Positions 24,525 to 36,074 of a DNA stretch of 64,000 nt are shown here, one piece after another; the stretch's first letter is position 1; every line of letters starts with the position of its first letter. The position numbers and the translations under genes were made by a program. Source of the DNA: Linum tenue (lineage: Eukaryota; Streptophyta; Magnoliopsida; Malpighiales; Linaceae); assembly GCA_946122785.1 (NCBI GenBank), contig CAMGYJ010000002.1, forward strand, positions 70,907,724 to 70,971,723, read 5' to 3'. Below the pieces are notes generated by a model, which worked only from the letters and a program-made list of their open reading frames with translations, had not been told where the DNA came from and ran no database searches.

Positions 24525-26060
24525 GTGACTAAAGGGTCCCCTTAGTCATATGACTAAACCAATCTCAGCTATCCCGACTCATTAAAATCTAATGGTTCTA
24601 TTTTATCTAGTTTAATGAAGGACAAGGTTGTAATTATACATTTTATTTATTTAACAATTAAAATAACATGTCACTTCCGTCCGTCCCTCCCACCTCCCTT
24701 CCGTCCCGCCGATCGTCGTTCCTCCCGCACCTCCGGCCGACCAATTTTTTTTTTTTTTTCCGGCTTCTCATCTTCTTTCCCCACGACCATAGAAAAGAGA
24801 GAGGGAGGTGACATGGGAAATTATTTTCCCAGAGAGAGTGGAATCCCCCCTATGAAGTTCAGGAGAGTGAGAGAGAGATTTCCGGCAACGACGATCGGAG
24901 ATGACAACCGATGATTTTCCGGCGACATTGCTGGATTTGTAATGTCGACCTATTTTGTAATGTTTATAAGTCTGTTTTGTAATCTTTATATCAATTCGGT
25001 TTGTATTGTTTATTATTCTTGTTTGTCATTTTTCTCTATTACATTTGTAATGTTTATATGACTATGTATATATTATAATTTGTAATTTTTGTTATTCAAG
25101 TTTGTATACTTTTATGTTATGATTTGTATACTTTGTATTCATTTGTTTGTAATACAAGTTTACCAATCTGTATTGTAAGTAGTGATATTTTGTACGTGTA
25201 GTATGCTTCATACTGTTTGTCGGTTTCTTTTGTAATGTTTGTTGGTTTCTTTTGTATTGTTTGTAAGTTTTGTTATTTTTGTCCACCATGTTTGTCATTT
25301 TTGTCAACCATGTTTGTAATGTTTTTTGCATCACAAATCAATACATATAAAGTATACAAATTATTAGTTCTTACAATACAAAGCGACGTGATTTGCATCA
25401 CAAATCAATACATATAAAGTATACAAATTAATATTACAAAACATACAAACTATACAAATCTTACTGACATTACGTATAAAAATACTAACAATACAAACTG
25501 ACAACACTTGCATTACAAATCACTGTTCTTCCTTCAGACGACGTATACGATGTCTCTCCACCGTCGCCGCCGACTCTCTCTACAGCCGTCGTTACCTCTC
25601 TATCTCCATCACCGTGCCGCTTCTCTCTCCTCCATCGCCGTCAAAGCTCTCTGCCACTGCCTCTCTCTCTCCGCCACCGCCTCTCTCTCCATCGACTCTC
25701 TCTAGATCTACTTTCTCTCTCTCCAATGATGCCGCCTCCGTCGCGACGCCTTTTCCTCTCTCCATCAACTCCGTCGAGGTCTTCTTTCTCTCTCCATCGT
25801 CGCTGTCTGCCCTTCTCTCACCGTCGCCGTTGACATCACGCATCTCTCTCTCTCTCTCTGTGTGAACGGGAAAGAAGGAGACGGTTGGAGAGGAAGGAGA
25901 AAAAAACAAAATAAAACAAAACTGAAATTAGGAATTAATGAATTTATGATAATGCCAAAACTACCATTTTCATTTAGTAATAATTCAACACTTTATCTGG
26001 ACCATTAGATCAATCCAAAGGCTGGGGCTTAGTTAAGTGACTAAGGACCCCCCTAGTCAC
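24525..26060. mobile_element. DNA transposon with imperfect terminal inverted repeats (1.5 kb)
   Basis: The left end GTGACTAAAGGGTCCCCTTAG is mirrored imperfectly by the right end CCCCCCTAGTCAC. Flanking 8-mers AAGATCAG (24517-24524) and AAGATCCG (26061-26068) match at 7 of 8 positions. The inside holds two GC/CT-rich blocks (24670-24930 and 25540-25890, serine/proline/arginine-rich if translated) around a TGTTTGTAATG-rich core (24940-25330). The core is followed by ACAAAT/ATACAAA repeats in the opposite sense. No transposase is seen. Superfamily uncertain (hAT or Mutator). Confidence 0.7.
25327..25430. repeat. Direct repeat of about 36 bp inside the 24525-26060 element
   Basis: The segment starting TTTGCATCACAAATCAATAC occurs at about 25326 and again at about 25393, separated by about 67 bp. 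Confidence 0.7.
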
Positions 26061-26209
26061 AAGATCCGCACTCCATATGAAAGAAGAGGCCGAGAATGGG
26101 TTGCTTCCTATACAAGAATTACACAATTAATAATTATAATTATAAACAATAACTAAACTCAATATCTTAAATAACAAAATAATCCACATTATAAAACTAA
26201 GAGTACAGT

Positions 26210-26759
26210 TAGGGGTGGTAAACGGTAATCCGGTAAACGGACACGGTATCGGCAGTCGAGCGGGAAGTTGGGGGAGTCGGTTTACCGGACACGGTATCGG
26301 TAAATACTGACGGTAAATCGGTAATACCGATACCGAATCCCCCCTCCCTACTCCCTAGTGCTGCGCTGCGTTTTGTTTCTTTACCCCCAAAAATATAAAA
26401 TATTACATACATGAATGTAAGTATTGGCCTAAAAAATATTGTAAATAAGAATTAATAATAAATTATTAATTATAAAAATGATGAAAAAAACTCAATAAAA
26501 TCAAAATATTACAACATCACCCCACTTTCAGAAATTCGGTTCGTTAAATATTCGGTAAACCGACCGAAAAACCGCCCGAAATCGCTTCTCACGGTATTTC
26601 GGTAATACCGATTTGTAACCGTTTACCGGTAATTCGGTAATCGGTAAACCGGTTACAAATCGGTATCGGTAATCGGTAACCAGTTTGGCCAACTTCGGTA
26701 TACCGAAACCGGTAAATTCGGTAAACGGTAAATTGTTTACCGACCAAATCCCACCCCTA
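26210..26759. mobile_element. hAT MITE made largely of CGGTA/TACCG motifs (550 bp)
   Basis: Ends TAGGGGTGG and CCACCCCTA, flanked by a perfect 8-bp target-site duplication AGTACAGT (26202-26209 and 26760-26767). Much of the element is short CGGTAA, TACCG and ACCGA motifs in both orientations, so a single strand could fold extensively. It has no coding capacity. Confidence 0.92.
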
Positions 26760-27309
26760 AGTACAGTACATATCTATAGCGGTAAAATTAATCACCCTCC
26801 ACTCCTAATTACGTGCAAAGGTTCCAGAAGGTGGTTGATTGTCGGAGTACCAAACACGACAACACGACAAAAGACTTCTGAAGGAGATGAAACCCAATGG
26901 CCAATAGGGAGTAGGTGGGTTAAAGAAGAAAAAATCTAAAATGACGGCTTAATTGCAAGTTTGGTCACTCGAATTGCTACAAAATTTCACGTTTGGTCAC
27001 TAAAATTGGTTTATTCCATTAGTAGTCACTTAAATTAGTCGAACAGTCCAAGTTCGATCACTCTCCATTAACCTCCGTTAGACTCCGTTAATGACGACCA
27101 TTAAGTGATGACGTGGCTAACAGAAAATCACAGTCAGCATATTTTAACCCTAAAAAATGACGCCACGTCAGATTTGCCCGCCATATCACCCTTCCCTACC
27201 CAACCCGCAAACCAACCCAATAATCGACCCAACCCCAAACCCGACCCCCCTGAATCTGAAAAGTAAAATCGACTTCCTTATTTCTTCCCCTTCTCCTCCT
27301 CCTCCTCCT

Positions 27310-27429
27310 TCAAACCCTCCCCTCCTCATCAAACGCCCACCTCCTTCCTCGACCATTCACCGAAGCCCCCAAAATCGGCGGCCGCCACCCGACCATCGCC
27401 GGCGTCAAAACCTACCTCCGCCGCTACGG
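27310..27429. other. Further possible captured segment inside the Pack-MULE
   Basis: Between the GST-like part and the left inverted repeat lies a GC-rich stretch. Its plus strand reads APKIGGRHPTIAGVKTYLRR in one frame, which looks like a real exon piece. I do not recognise the family with any confidence. Confidence 0.3.
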
Positions 27430-27616
27430 ATTCGCAGACGGGTTTGCCGTTGTGCAGAAGGACATGGATTTTCTTGTGGACAGGGTTTGATTTGATGAGG
27501 AGCTCGCTCTTGGATCCGAACTGCTCTTGGAGGAACTCGTACTCGACGGATTTGAAGTTGAGCGCGATTCTAGGCCTCATTACGTAAGGGCTCGCCCAGG
27601 CGCCGATCAGTTTCAC
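27430..27616 (-). pseudogene. Captured tau-class GST exon fragment
   Basis: The minus strand reads [20 protein letters not shown], then YEFLQEQFGSKSELLIKSNP and VHKKIHVLLHNGKPVCES. This is the N-terminal thioredoxin-fold half of a plant tau glutathione transferase (GSTU17/18-like). It includes the S-P catalytic-serine region, the SNPVHKKI segment and the glutathione-binding ES. The fragment stops after CES and joins foreign sequence. It lacks the all-helical C-terminal domain. It abuts the NGATHA-like fragment at 27616. Confidence 0.85.
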
Positions 27617-28013
27617 ATCTCCGCGTGCTGCTTCGGTATCACCAGTCGATTCAGCTTCCCGACGTCGCTCGGCGTCACCACTTTGTCGAACATGTGCTCC
27701 TTCTCTATCGGCATCGCCGTCGAAGACGGTCCAGCTCCGCGGTGGAGATCGGGTTCCGCATCGCTCGAGCTCCCGAGGGACAGGTCCACGAAGTCGAGCC
27801 GCCGGTCGTCGAAATTGAAGGCCACAGAGGACGGGGCGGCGACGGCGTGGTGGTGGTGGTGTTGAGGGAGGAAGTTTTGGTACTGGATAGCGGAAGGAGA
27901 TGCAGCAGCAACATAAGAAGAAGATTGAGAGGAGGGATCGTTGTAACTGGAAGGGAAATGGAGATTGGGGGTTGGAATTGCGGAAGCAACACCATAGTCG
28001 TCTTCTTCTTCAG
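27617..28013 (-). pseudogene. Captured NGATHA-type B3 factor fragment
   Basis: The minus strand reads from the right inverted repeat inward: an acidic start, [13 protein letters not shown], a histidine run after [23 protein letters not shown], then [20 protein letters not shown] and VIPKQHAE. The last part is the start of the B3 DNA-binding domain, and the upstream [15 protein letters not shown] context is that of NGATHA proteins. It breaks off after HAE, inside the B3 domain, where the GST fragment begins in a different frame. About 130 codons are uninterrupted by stops. Confidence 0.85.
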
Positions 28014-28336
28014 CAGATTCAGGGGGTCGGGTTTGGGGTTGGGTCGATTATTGGGTTGGTTTGCGGGTTGGGTAGGGAAGGGTGACATGGCGGGCAAATC
28101 TGACGTGGCGGGTCAGGTAGTTATTTTTTAGGGTTAAAATAGGCTGACTGTGATTTTCTGTTAGCCATGTCATCACTTAACGGTCGTCATTAACGGAGTC
28201 TAACGGAGGTTAACGGAGAGTGACCGAACTTGGACTGTTCAACTAATTTAAGCGACTACTAATGGAATAAATCAATTTTAGTGACCAAACGTGAGATTTT
28301 GTAGCAATTCGAGTGACCAAACTTGCAATTAAGCCT

Positions 28337-30677
28337 TAAAATGACACTAGATTTGTGCCCGACATTGGCCGGGATGCGTTTCATTCGATTATCATATAAA
28401 TTTATACTTAAATGATTTTGGATATTATACTTAGATTTATACTTAAATTATTTTGGATATTTATCTTTTTTCATTGAAAAATATTTGTCAAAAGTAATTT
28501 GGTTTGTGTTATTTAAATGCAGGTTTATGGAATTTTAACCAACCACTCAATATTTGGTGGATAATTTTGTGTTGAAAATAGACCGTACATTTTCATAATC
28601 AAAATACATAACTCTTAATTTATGCATATTAGACATTGAATAAATTGGCCATAAGCATATACAATGTGATAGTTTGATCCTGTTGTAATTTTGTAAAAAC
28701 ATCTTGCAGTTGGAGCTTTTAGAAAAAAGTAATTCATAAAAAAGCAATTTAGTGTATGGCTAATAAACTATAAGAAATACTTTTAATATTAGAAGTTGAA
28801 GTATCATTGAATAATAAATATATTTCAAATATAAAAAGTAAATATATATTATTATATTATATAATTTTTTAAAAATTTAAAATGATATAATAAAAGAAAA
28901 TTATAATTTTTGGAAACAGAATATAAAAATGTTAAGAAACATCTTGCACTTGCATAAAAGCTTCTCGTATAAAATGGTGGCTGCTACCTACACTCTACTC
29001 TCAAATGGTGGCTGATATTGTGTATATGGGTAATGCAAATCAAGTCCTGCCGTGGGTAAAATAATATGAAAAAGAATCTACGTACGGGCTCGTTTGTTTG
29101 TTGGATTTGAAAATGAGTGTTTTGTATTTTGAATTTTTTTGGATTTACGATGATTTGTTGCATTTTGTATCTGAAAGATAACATTGTTTGTTTAGTTGAT
29201 TTTTTTTTATCATGGATTCAGGGCTCGTTTGGAGAATATGAGTATAAATCTTATAGATTGTCAACAATATAAATATTCTAAATTTTTAGATTATTAAAAA
29301 TAGGTTTTAAAAAGTTTATTGTTTGGTAATTGTGATTGTTAACGTTGAATAAACATAAAAATTATAATTTTATATTAAATAACATGTTTATCTTTAATAA
29401 AAAAATTAGAGTGGTTCCAGATATACTGAATAATTTGTTGATGAATATATTTAATGTGATAAAAATATATAAATTGATTTTTTTTACGGTAAATATATAA
29501 ATTGATTTACTTGATTGAATCCTAACACTTATTTATAGAGATTCTCCATCTAAACATGCTCCATCCAAAATTTCTAGCTCTACGAGAAAACTTAGGGAGG
29601 ATATTTTTGTCATGTATTTGTTATAAAAAAATGTAACAAACTCTACGCATAAACCCTATAAAAGTGACTATTGCTCTAAAAAAAGTTATTTCTTAATAAT
29701 TAAATAATTGACAAGTAAGTAAGAGACTATTATCACTTTTCACGCCTCAACTAATTATTATATTTTCTATTTGATAAATCATTTAAAAATAAAACTATTA
29801 TCACTAAACACAACTCAACTAATTATTATTTCTTTTCTTTGATAAATCATTTAAATAATAAATAGCATTTTAAATCTTAAAATCTTACGCTTTTAGGTTA
29901 TCAAAACTGACTACATTTTGTGCAATAATGCAGTCAATGCGTTTTAAAGGTTGAAAGTTTATGCATTTACGCTTCTAGGTCACCAAAACGCTTCTAACTA
30001 GAATCATGCTTTGAATGTGTTGGTTAGAACACCAAAAATCCCAACAGAATTAAGATTTTTGAAGATAATCAATGATCTCCAACAACAGATGTGACTAGAA
30101 TGAGGTGAATTCTTTGTTGTGAAAATTATTTTTCCTATATGGTTAAGTTTAGGTATTGTTTGTTTGTGGGATTTGGCTTCCAAATCCCAAGCGTCAAGGA
30201 GTTGGCACTAACCCATCGTTTGCTAAGGGACACAAATCCGTGAGGCCACAAATTTGCAAAGACCATATTTCATTTGGGATTTGATAATGGAAGGCAAAAT
30301 TATGAGACAAATCAATCATAAACCTATGGTAAAAATTAACTTAACAAACAATGTTACCAATCATTTTTGTATACCTATAATACTGTGCCATAAAGTTTAT
30401 TATGAGTTGATATTCCTTCCATGAGCCCTATAATTTTAACTTCAACCAGAATCTGCATATATAGAAGACAATGATTACAAAGTAATAATATGTATTATGA
30501 ATGCTCATTTTTTATTTTCTCAACAATTGAATAATTTGACTTTCTTAATGGCCAACTATATTGGTATTTTTAAAAATTGATAGAATTATTTTTTAATTCG
30601 CATGACATTAACATATAATCATGACGCGAATATAAAAGAACAAGTTTTGATTTTTAATAGAATAAAATATATGTAAA
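28337..30677. other. AT-rich intergenic with decayed MITE-like pieces
   Basis: No gene recognised. A roughly 40-bp tandem pair (TTTATACTTAAAT...TTTTGGATATT) lies at about 28398-28470. Sequences starting GGGCTCGTTTG at about 29085 and 29222, and a fragment resembling the 36631 MITE at about 30150-30330, look like degraded Harbinger-type MITEs without clear partner ends. Confidence 0.4.
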
Positions 30678-30678
30678 G

Positions 30679-30803
30679 TCTGGTGGTAGTTCAATTCAAC
30701 TCGAATAGTTGTACTAGTAGCAGAAGGTCTTTAGTTCGACCTCTGACACTTAAATACAACCAATAATAATAATTTCGTTTACAAAAAAAAAAAAAAAAAA
30801 AAA
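30679..30803 (+). mobile_element. SINE-like retroposon with poly(A) tail
   Basis: A short sequence starting TCTGGTGGTAGTTCAATTC (A-box-like), with a B-box-like GGTCTTTAGTTCGACC about 45 bp on, ending in a run of about 21 A (30783-30803). This is the form of a tRNA-derived plant SINE. Flanking duplications are not clear. Confidence 0.55.
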
Positions 30804-30876
30804 GAGTAACCACCGGCACCGAGAAACACGGGCTGATCTCCAATGCTTACGTGTCATAGGTAATCTAAAAGTTGTT

Positions 30877-30884
30877 TATAAATA
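30877..30884 (+). promoter_or_regulatory. Candidate TATA box of the NSF-like gene
   Basis: TATAAATA lies about 460 bp upstream of the NSF-like start codon. A leader with a likely 5'-UTR intron lies between (a possible acceptor TTATTGCAG ends at about 31072). Confidence 0.45.
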
Positions 30885-31340
30885 GGATCGGTCGAAGATG
30901 ATAAAAGACAAACCAACCCTCTTCTCCCTTCCGTACTTGCTCTCTGTTCGTTCTCCTCTACTACTACTTCTCATCTCGATTATCTTCGTCGGCAGTCAAA
31001 CTGTTCGTGACTCTCACATGTTTTTGTTCTTGTTGATTTTTTCATTGATGCCTTCCCCTTCACTTATTGCAGAGAAGTTCATCGGAAATCGAAGCTAAAG
31101 TACTATACGAGATCTGCAACGACAACGGAGTCCGCGGGCGGTTTACGATTCCACCGAATCTTCCACCTCTGTTCTGTTCCGTTCCATCGTTGAGGTAACC
31201 CCTGCTCTCTAATTTCTGATTTCTGCGAGACAAACCCATTCTCTAATGTTCCCTTTTGGGTGCAAATAGCATGTACCCTTAACCCTAATGTACTTTGTTG
31301 TATATCTAAAGCCCATCATTCCTTTCAATTGTTCCCCAAG

Positions 31341-34300
31341 ATGTCTGTGCCGGCTACAATGAGAGTAACCAAGATTCCTTCCATGGATCTCACGATGACG
31401 AACCTCGCCTACTGCTCCCCTGCTGATCTCCACCACTTTGCTGACATGGGGACAGAGCTTTTCATGGCCTTGCTTGCCGACAGAGTCATTCTTAATCTTG
31501 CATATCCTTTCAAGCTCGACTCTTTTTTTTTTTTTTTTCGCTTTCTTTACAATCAGGCAAAACTAATCGTTGAGCAACTTGGTTTAAACAAGTAAAATTT
31601 GGTATGCTCTGAACAATTAGGTGTTGTTTGGGGAAGGGTTTTGGTTGTGGGAAGGAAATTCTATTTACCGCTTTTGTTTCCATGCTTGTGTGAATTATGA
31701 AAGATTTGGTTGGAATCATCTAGTTGCTGAGTGAAAGAATTTTTTTTTTTGGTAGAAGAAAGAAACTTTCAGCTCCTACATTGTTACGATGTTTCTGTCG
31801 ACTGATGTGTTTAATGTTGTGGCATTGTCTTGCATTTTTACTGGCTTTGTCATAGAGATCTTGAAGGTCACTGTATTTTTTGCATCTTTGTTTGGTAAAT
31901 TCTGATGTATCTGCCGGGATTGAACACTTTCTTAACTAGTCTTACTTCCCATCAAAGCGTTGAGAGAGGGCATATTGCGCTCAATGGTGCTCAGCGTCGG
32001 TGTATTAAAGTTTCTTCTGGTGATGAAGTTTCTGTCAGCAGGTGATTGTTCCTTTTTGATTTCTTTGTACTAGTGTTTTGAAGTTGAAAAATAGTATCTT
32101 ATTCGTCCACGGTATCTCCTGAAGGTTCATCCCTCCCAATGACTTCGACCTTGCATTGCTCAAGCTCAAGCTGGAATTTGTGAAGAAGGAAGCAAGTAGA
32201 ACTGAACAGGTATATGCGCACTGGTAGGAATGAATGTGATCAGGTTGTGGCAGGTCCTGAGTATTTGGCCTGTGGGTTGTTTTTTAAATTGATTGTGAAA
32301 CAACACATGCTTTACGAAAATGGAAAAGGATGACATGATTAATAAAGCCAAATAATTTAAGAGATTGGGCCTCTCATGTAATAGTAAGTACATTAATGTC
32401 TAGGTGTGGTGTAATTGGATATGCATGATTTGATTTGTAGCAGTTATGTACAAGGGATCAAAAAATGCGTGCGGTTAGGTCGAATTCAGTTCCTATGCAT
32501 TAATATATACATATATCAGATCATAGTACTGTAATGAGTTGTTTACTATTGATCTTATTACTACATACAACATAACTGGATTAACACAGGTTCTTGCTTT
32601 CTGTTAGGTTGATGCTGTTGTGCTGTCCAACCATCTTAAGAAAATATTTATGAACCAGGTGAAGCCCAGTCTTTAATTTCTTGGTTCTTGCTAAGGGATT
32701 GATCAAACTACTCTTATGCATGTCTGATCAAACTTCTCTTTACTGCTATAGAGATATTTTAGAAGTTTCCTTGGATAAGATAATGTCATTCAGGGATGTA
32801 TTATTGTATTACGAAGTAATACTAGAATATGATTAGTTCTTGCTCAATAAGTTTATGACTCCTACATATACGAAGAATTTTGTACAGATCTCACATGCTT
32901 GTATATAGAGTTATTTGATTATTTCGGTTGCTTGTTTGGGTGGATTCTCGAAACCTTTTATTGAGAGGATTTTCAAGTGAAGTCCTGCAGCTGGATTGGA
33001 GAGTCAGCCCCTAACTAGTCCACTTTTCTACTGTTCATGAAATTTCCAGCAACTAGTTTACTTCTTTGACTATGAAACCCTAGGTACATCACTTAAATAC
33101 TTCATGTGATCGAATAAATTTGGGTCTAACGTTTGATGAAATATAGAGTAATTCTTGTCTGCATGCCTTTGATGATTGGGTTGTAAGAAACAAGAATTAG
33201 AGGAAGGCGTTAAAAACTTAAAATATATTGTGCGAATCTTGTTTTTTGCTGGTTAGTGTATCTGGCACTCAGTGCTGTGGAATATAAAGAGATCAATAGT
33301 TTATACCTAACGCCACTGACTGTGAATGTGTTGGTGAATGAGGAAAATATGCGTGATGCAAATGTTTACTGGTGTCATTTGATTTTTATCATTTGCTACA
33401 TTGAGAAATGTTCTCTGGTTAATTTTCTTGTTCATTGCAGGTTATGAGTTCAGGGCAAAGAGTAACATTTGAGTATCATATGACTGCCTACATTTTTACC
33501 GTTAATCAAGTTATTATGAAGGGCCAAGAAAATTCTGGTGATGTTGAAAGAGGGATGATTTCTATCGACACCTCCTTCATCTTTGAAGCAGCAAATACTA
33601 GTAGCATAAAGGTTAAACTCCTGATTTCTTTTGGAATAGATATGATTACTACATACGATTCTCTCGGTCTTACGTTGTTAAGAATTCTAAGATAGTATCG
33701 AAGTCGCTGACTAGTTTCAACTTGGTCCCCTTCCTGTTTTCTCGTATTATGGTTTAGGACTTTATAAATTTGCTGGGTTATGCATTCATCTATCTTGATC
33801 TCTACTGAACTTTATTTACAGTTTGTCAATCAACATGAAGCAGCCAGTAGCAATATCCTTAAGGGTGACGTCAATCCACAATCACTCGGCATTGGTGGCT
33901 TGGGTGAACAGTTTGCATATATATGTCGAAGAGCCTTGCTATCTCGTTTTGTCCCTCTTCAGATGTTTCACAAGTAATAAAATTTGGATATCAACTTATC
34001 AAAACAGATGTTATGTGCATTATATATATGCGCTGCTCTCTGTTGACAAATGTCAATGTGGTAATCTAGGTTGGGGATTAACCATGTGAAAGGCTTGCTG
34101 CTTTACGGACCTCCTGGAACAGGAAAAACTCTGATGGCTAATCAGATCGGGAAAATATTGAACGGAAAGGAACCTAAGGTGGATCTAGCTTAGTTGCATG
34201 TCATTTGTTTCTGCTGCGAGGTTTTGCTGCTTTGCAATCACCTATGTGGAACAAAAAGTTTTTTTTTATCTACATAATTTAGGAGCTTTCCATTGACGAA

Positions 34301-36074
34301 ACCAATGAACTTGCTGAGACGTTTCCCTCTTTCAATGGAATCCGTTCCAGGTTGTTCGTGGTCCTGATATCGTTAGTGAGATGATTGGTAAAACTGAAAA
34401 GAATATTAGAGATCTGTTTGCAGATGCCGAAAATGATCAACGGAAGCGTGGTAAGATCCCTCTGTCTTCAGGTGCTTCTGGCATGACATGATCTCTTGTG
34501 ATAACTGGATTGGGTAAATGTTTCCTTTCAGGTGATCAAAGTAAACATCATGTGATAATCTTTGATGAAATTGATGCTATATGCAAGGTAAAGTACTAGC
34601 CAAGTTTGCCCTGGATGCAGTGTTTCTTAAACTTTAGTTGCAGTAGTGATGAAATCTAGATCACAACGATATGGTAATGAAATTTTATCCCTTGAAATGG
34701 TTTAAAATTCTTCCTATGAAATTATCCTAAATGCGGATTAAACACTTTTGATTTTCAACTGTTAACCTATTAATTATTCCTTTTTGTCGTAATTGTCTGG
34801 CCTTTTCTGTTAGTATATAATTTTTTTGTGTCCATTCCTGGATATCATTTATTAGTTTAACTTTGCAGATGGGAGGATCAACAAGGGCTGCTGAAGTAGC
34901 TCGTCACCGCATCGTACAGCAGTTGGCTACAAAGGTAAACTGTAGAGTGGTTGGTTGCTGTCTTTACTAAACGCCTAAACATAGTATAAATTGTTACATC
35001 ATTGTTTCTCTATGAATTCTAGATGGATGGTATGAAGGCGCTGAACAATATCTTGCTTATTGGAGTGACCAATAGAAAGGATTTGCTCCCCGAAGAACTA
35101 TTAAGGTTTTTCTCTCTTCAGTTGCATATTTTTGGTATACACTGTCCCTTTACATCTGACCCGTCATCAGAATGGCTTAGTCACGATTTCCATTTAGACT
35201 GGTTGGATATTGAAATAATTTTTTTTAGATAGTTGAATCACTTTCAAGCGTTTGTCATACAAGGGCTGCTCCATGACATTCTGCTACTTGATATTATTTA
35301 TCACATATTTCGCAACTATAATCTATACCATGTCAAACTGAGGTACTGCTATGTTGTATCATCAAGCCCTAGAAGCATTGTATATAAAATTCTGGCTACT
35401 GTCCCTGATCAAATTTGTTTGCTGGTGTATAGACCTGGCCGGTTCGAGCTTAAAGTGAAGTTTAGCCTTCCTGATGAAAGTGGTCGCCTCCAGATTCTCG
35501 AGATTCTTACAGACAACATGGAGAACTCCTTTCTTGCTCCTGATGTGAACCTTCAGGAGCTTGGTACGTGTTTCTGATGTCTGCATATCATCCCTAGTTA
35601 GGGTCACGGCTGGACGGAAAAAACTCGTCCACCACCAATACTCGTTCATTAGTTGAGCTAAATCTTGTTTTGCTCATGAGTTGGCTCGTTTGTGACGTCA
35701 AGTAGCCAAGTTCATAGAGTACCTTATGAGCAAATCGAGTTTGTTTGTTGGTAATTTATAATACTTGTCCTCTTTGTACAGCTGCTCGCACAGAGAAGTA
35801 CAGTGGTGCAGAGCTTGAAGCTTTGGTGAATAGTTCTGTGTCGTGTGCTTTCAACAGAGCGTCAAGTGTCCATCCGACGAAGATGGGTTTTGATGAAGAG
35901 AGTTTTAAAATCACAATGGAAGATTTCTTGCATGCACTGCACCCATTAGCGTCCAGGTAATCTCTGTGAACTGAACAAAATGATTTATTTGTAATCGCGC
36001 TTAGTCGATCAACTTGTAACTCTTTTTATCCGTCTTTCAGGCCTAGTGGAATGATGGATTTCCAATCAACATAA
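31341..36074 (+). CDS. NSF-like AAA ATPase with N and D1 domains only
   Basis: Exons: 31341-31591 (3' end uncertain), 31958-32041, 32125-32209, 32608-32658, 33441-33611, 33822-33973, 34070-34178, 34351-34450, 34532-34587, 34869-34934, 35023-35105, 35433-35563, 35782-35956, 36041-36074. The model stays in frame and gives 515 aa against about 740 for full NSF. N domain: [55 protein letters not shown]1: Walker A GPPGTGKT (K284), Walker B IIFDEID (D346/E347), [10 protein letters not shown] (sensor 1), LLRPGRFE. The pore loop, FVGE or YVGE in NSF proteins, reads MIGK here (residues 312-315). After [11 protein letters not shown] the last exon adds ten unrelated residues and stops, so the whole D2 ATPase that drives hexamer formation is missing. 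Exon 1 may read through a poly(T) tract (31525-31540) that adds about 25 odd residues. NSF disassembles SNARE complexes with alpha-SNAP (established). This copy is either a decaying duplicate or a specialised truncated form. Confidence 0.78.

Larger units (their letters stand above)
26946..28336. mobile_element. Pack-MULE: Mutator-like element carrying host gene fragments
   Basis: Terminal inverted repeats of about 315 bp (26946-27260 and 28014-28336) start GGCTTAATTGCAAGTTTGG. They are flanked by the 9-bp target-site duplication TAAAATGAC (26937-26945 and 28337-28345); one extra T at the right end leaves the boundary 28335/28336 ambiguous. A 9-bp duplication with long inverted repeats is typical of Mutator-like elements. 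There is no transposase. The interior instead carries captured exon pieces, both read on the minus strand: a B3 transcription factor of NGATHA type, then a tau-class glutathione transferase. Confidence 0.92.

Noticed and set aside
25508..25909. Ser/Arg/Leu-rich frames on both strands
   Set aside because: CT-repeat low complexity (CTCTCTCC) within a transposon; not a gene.
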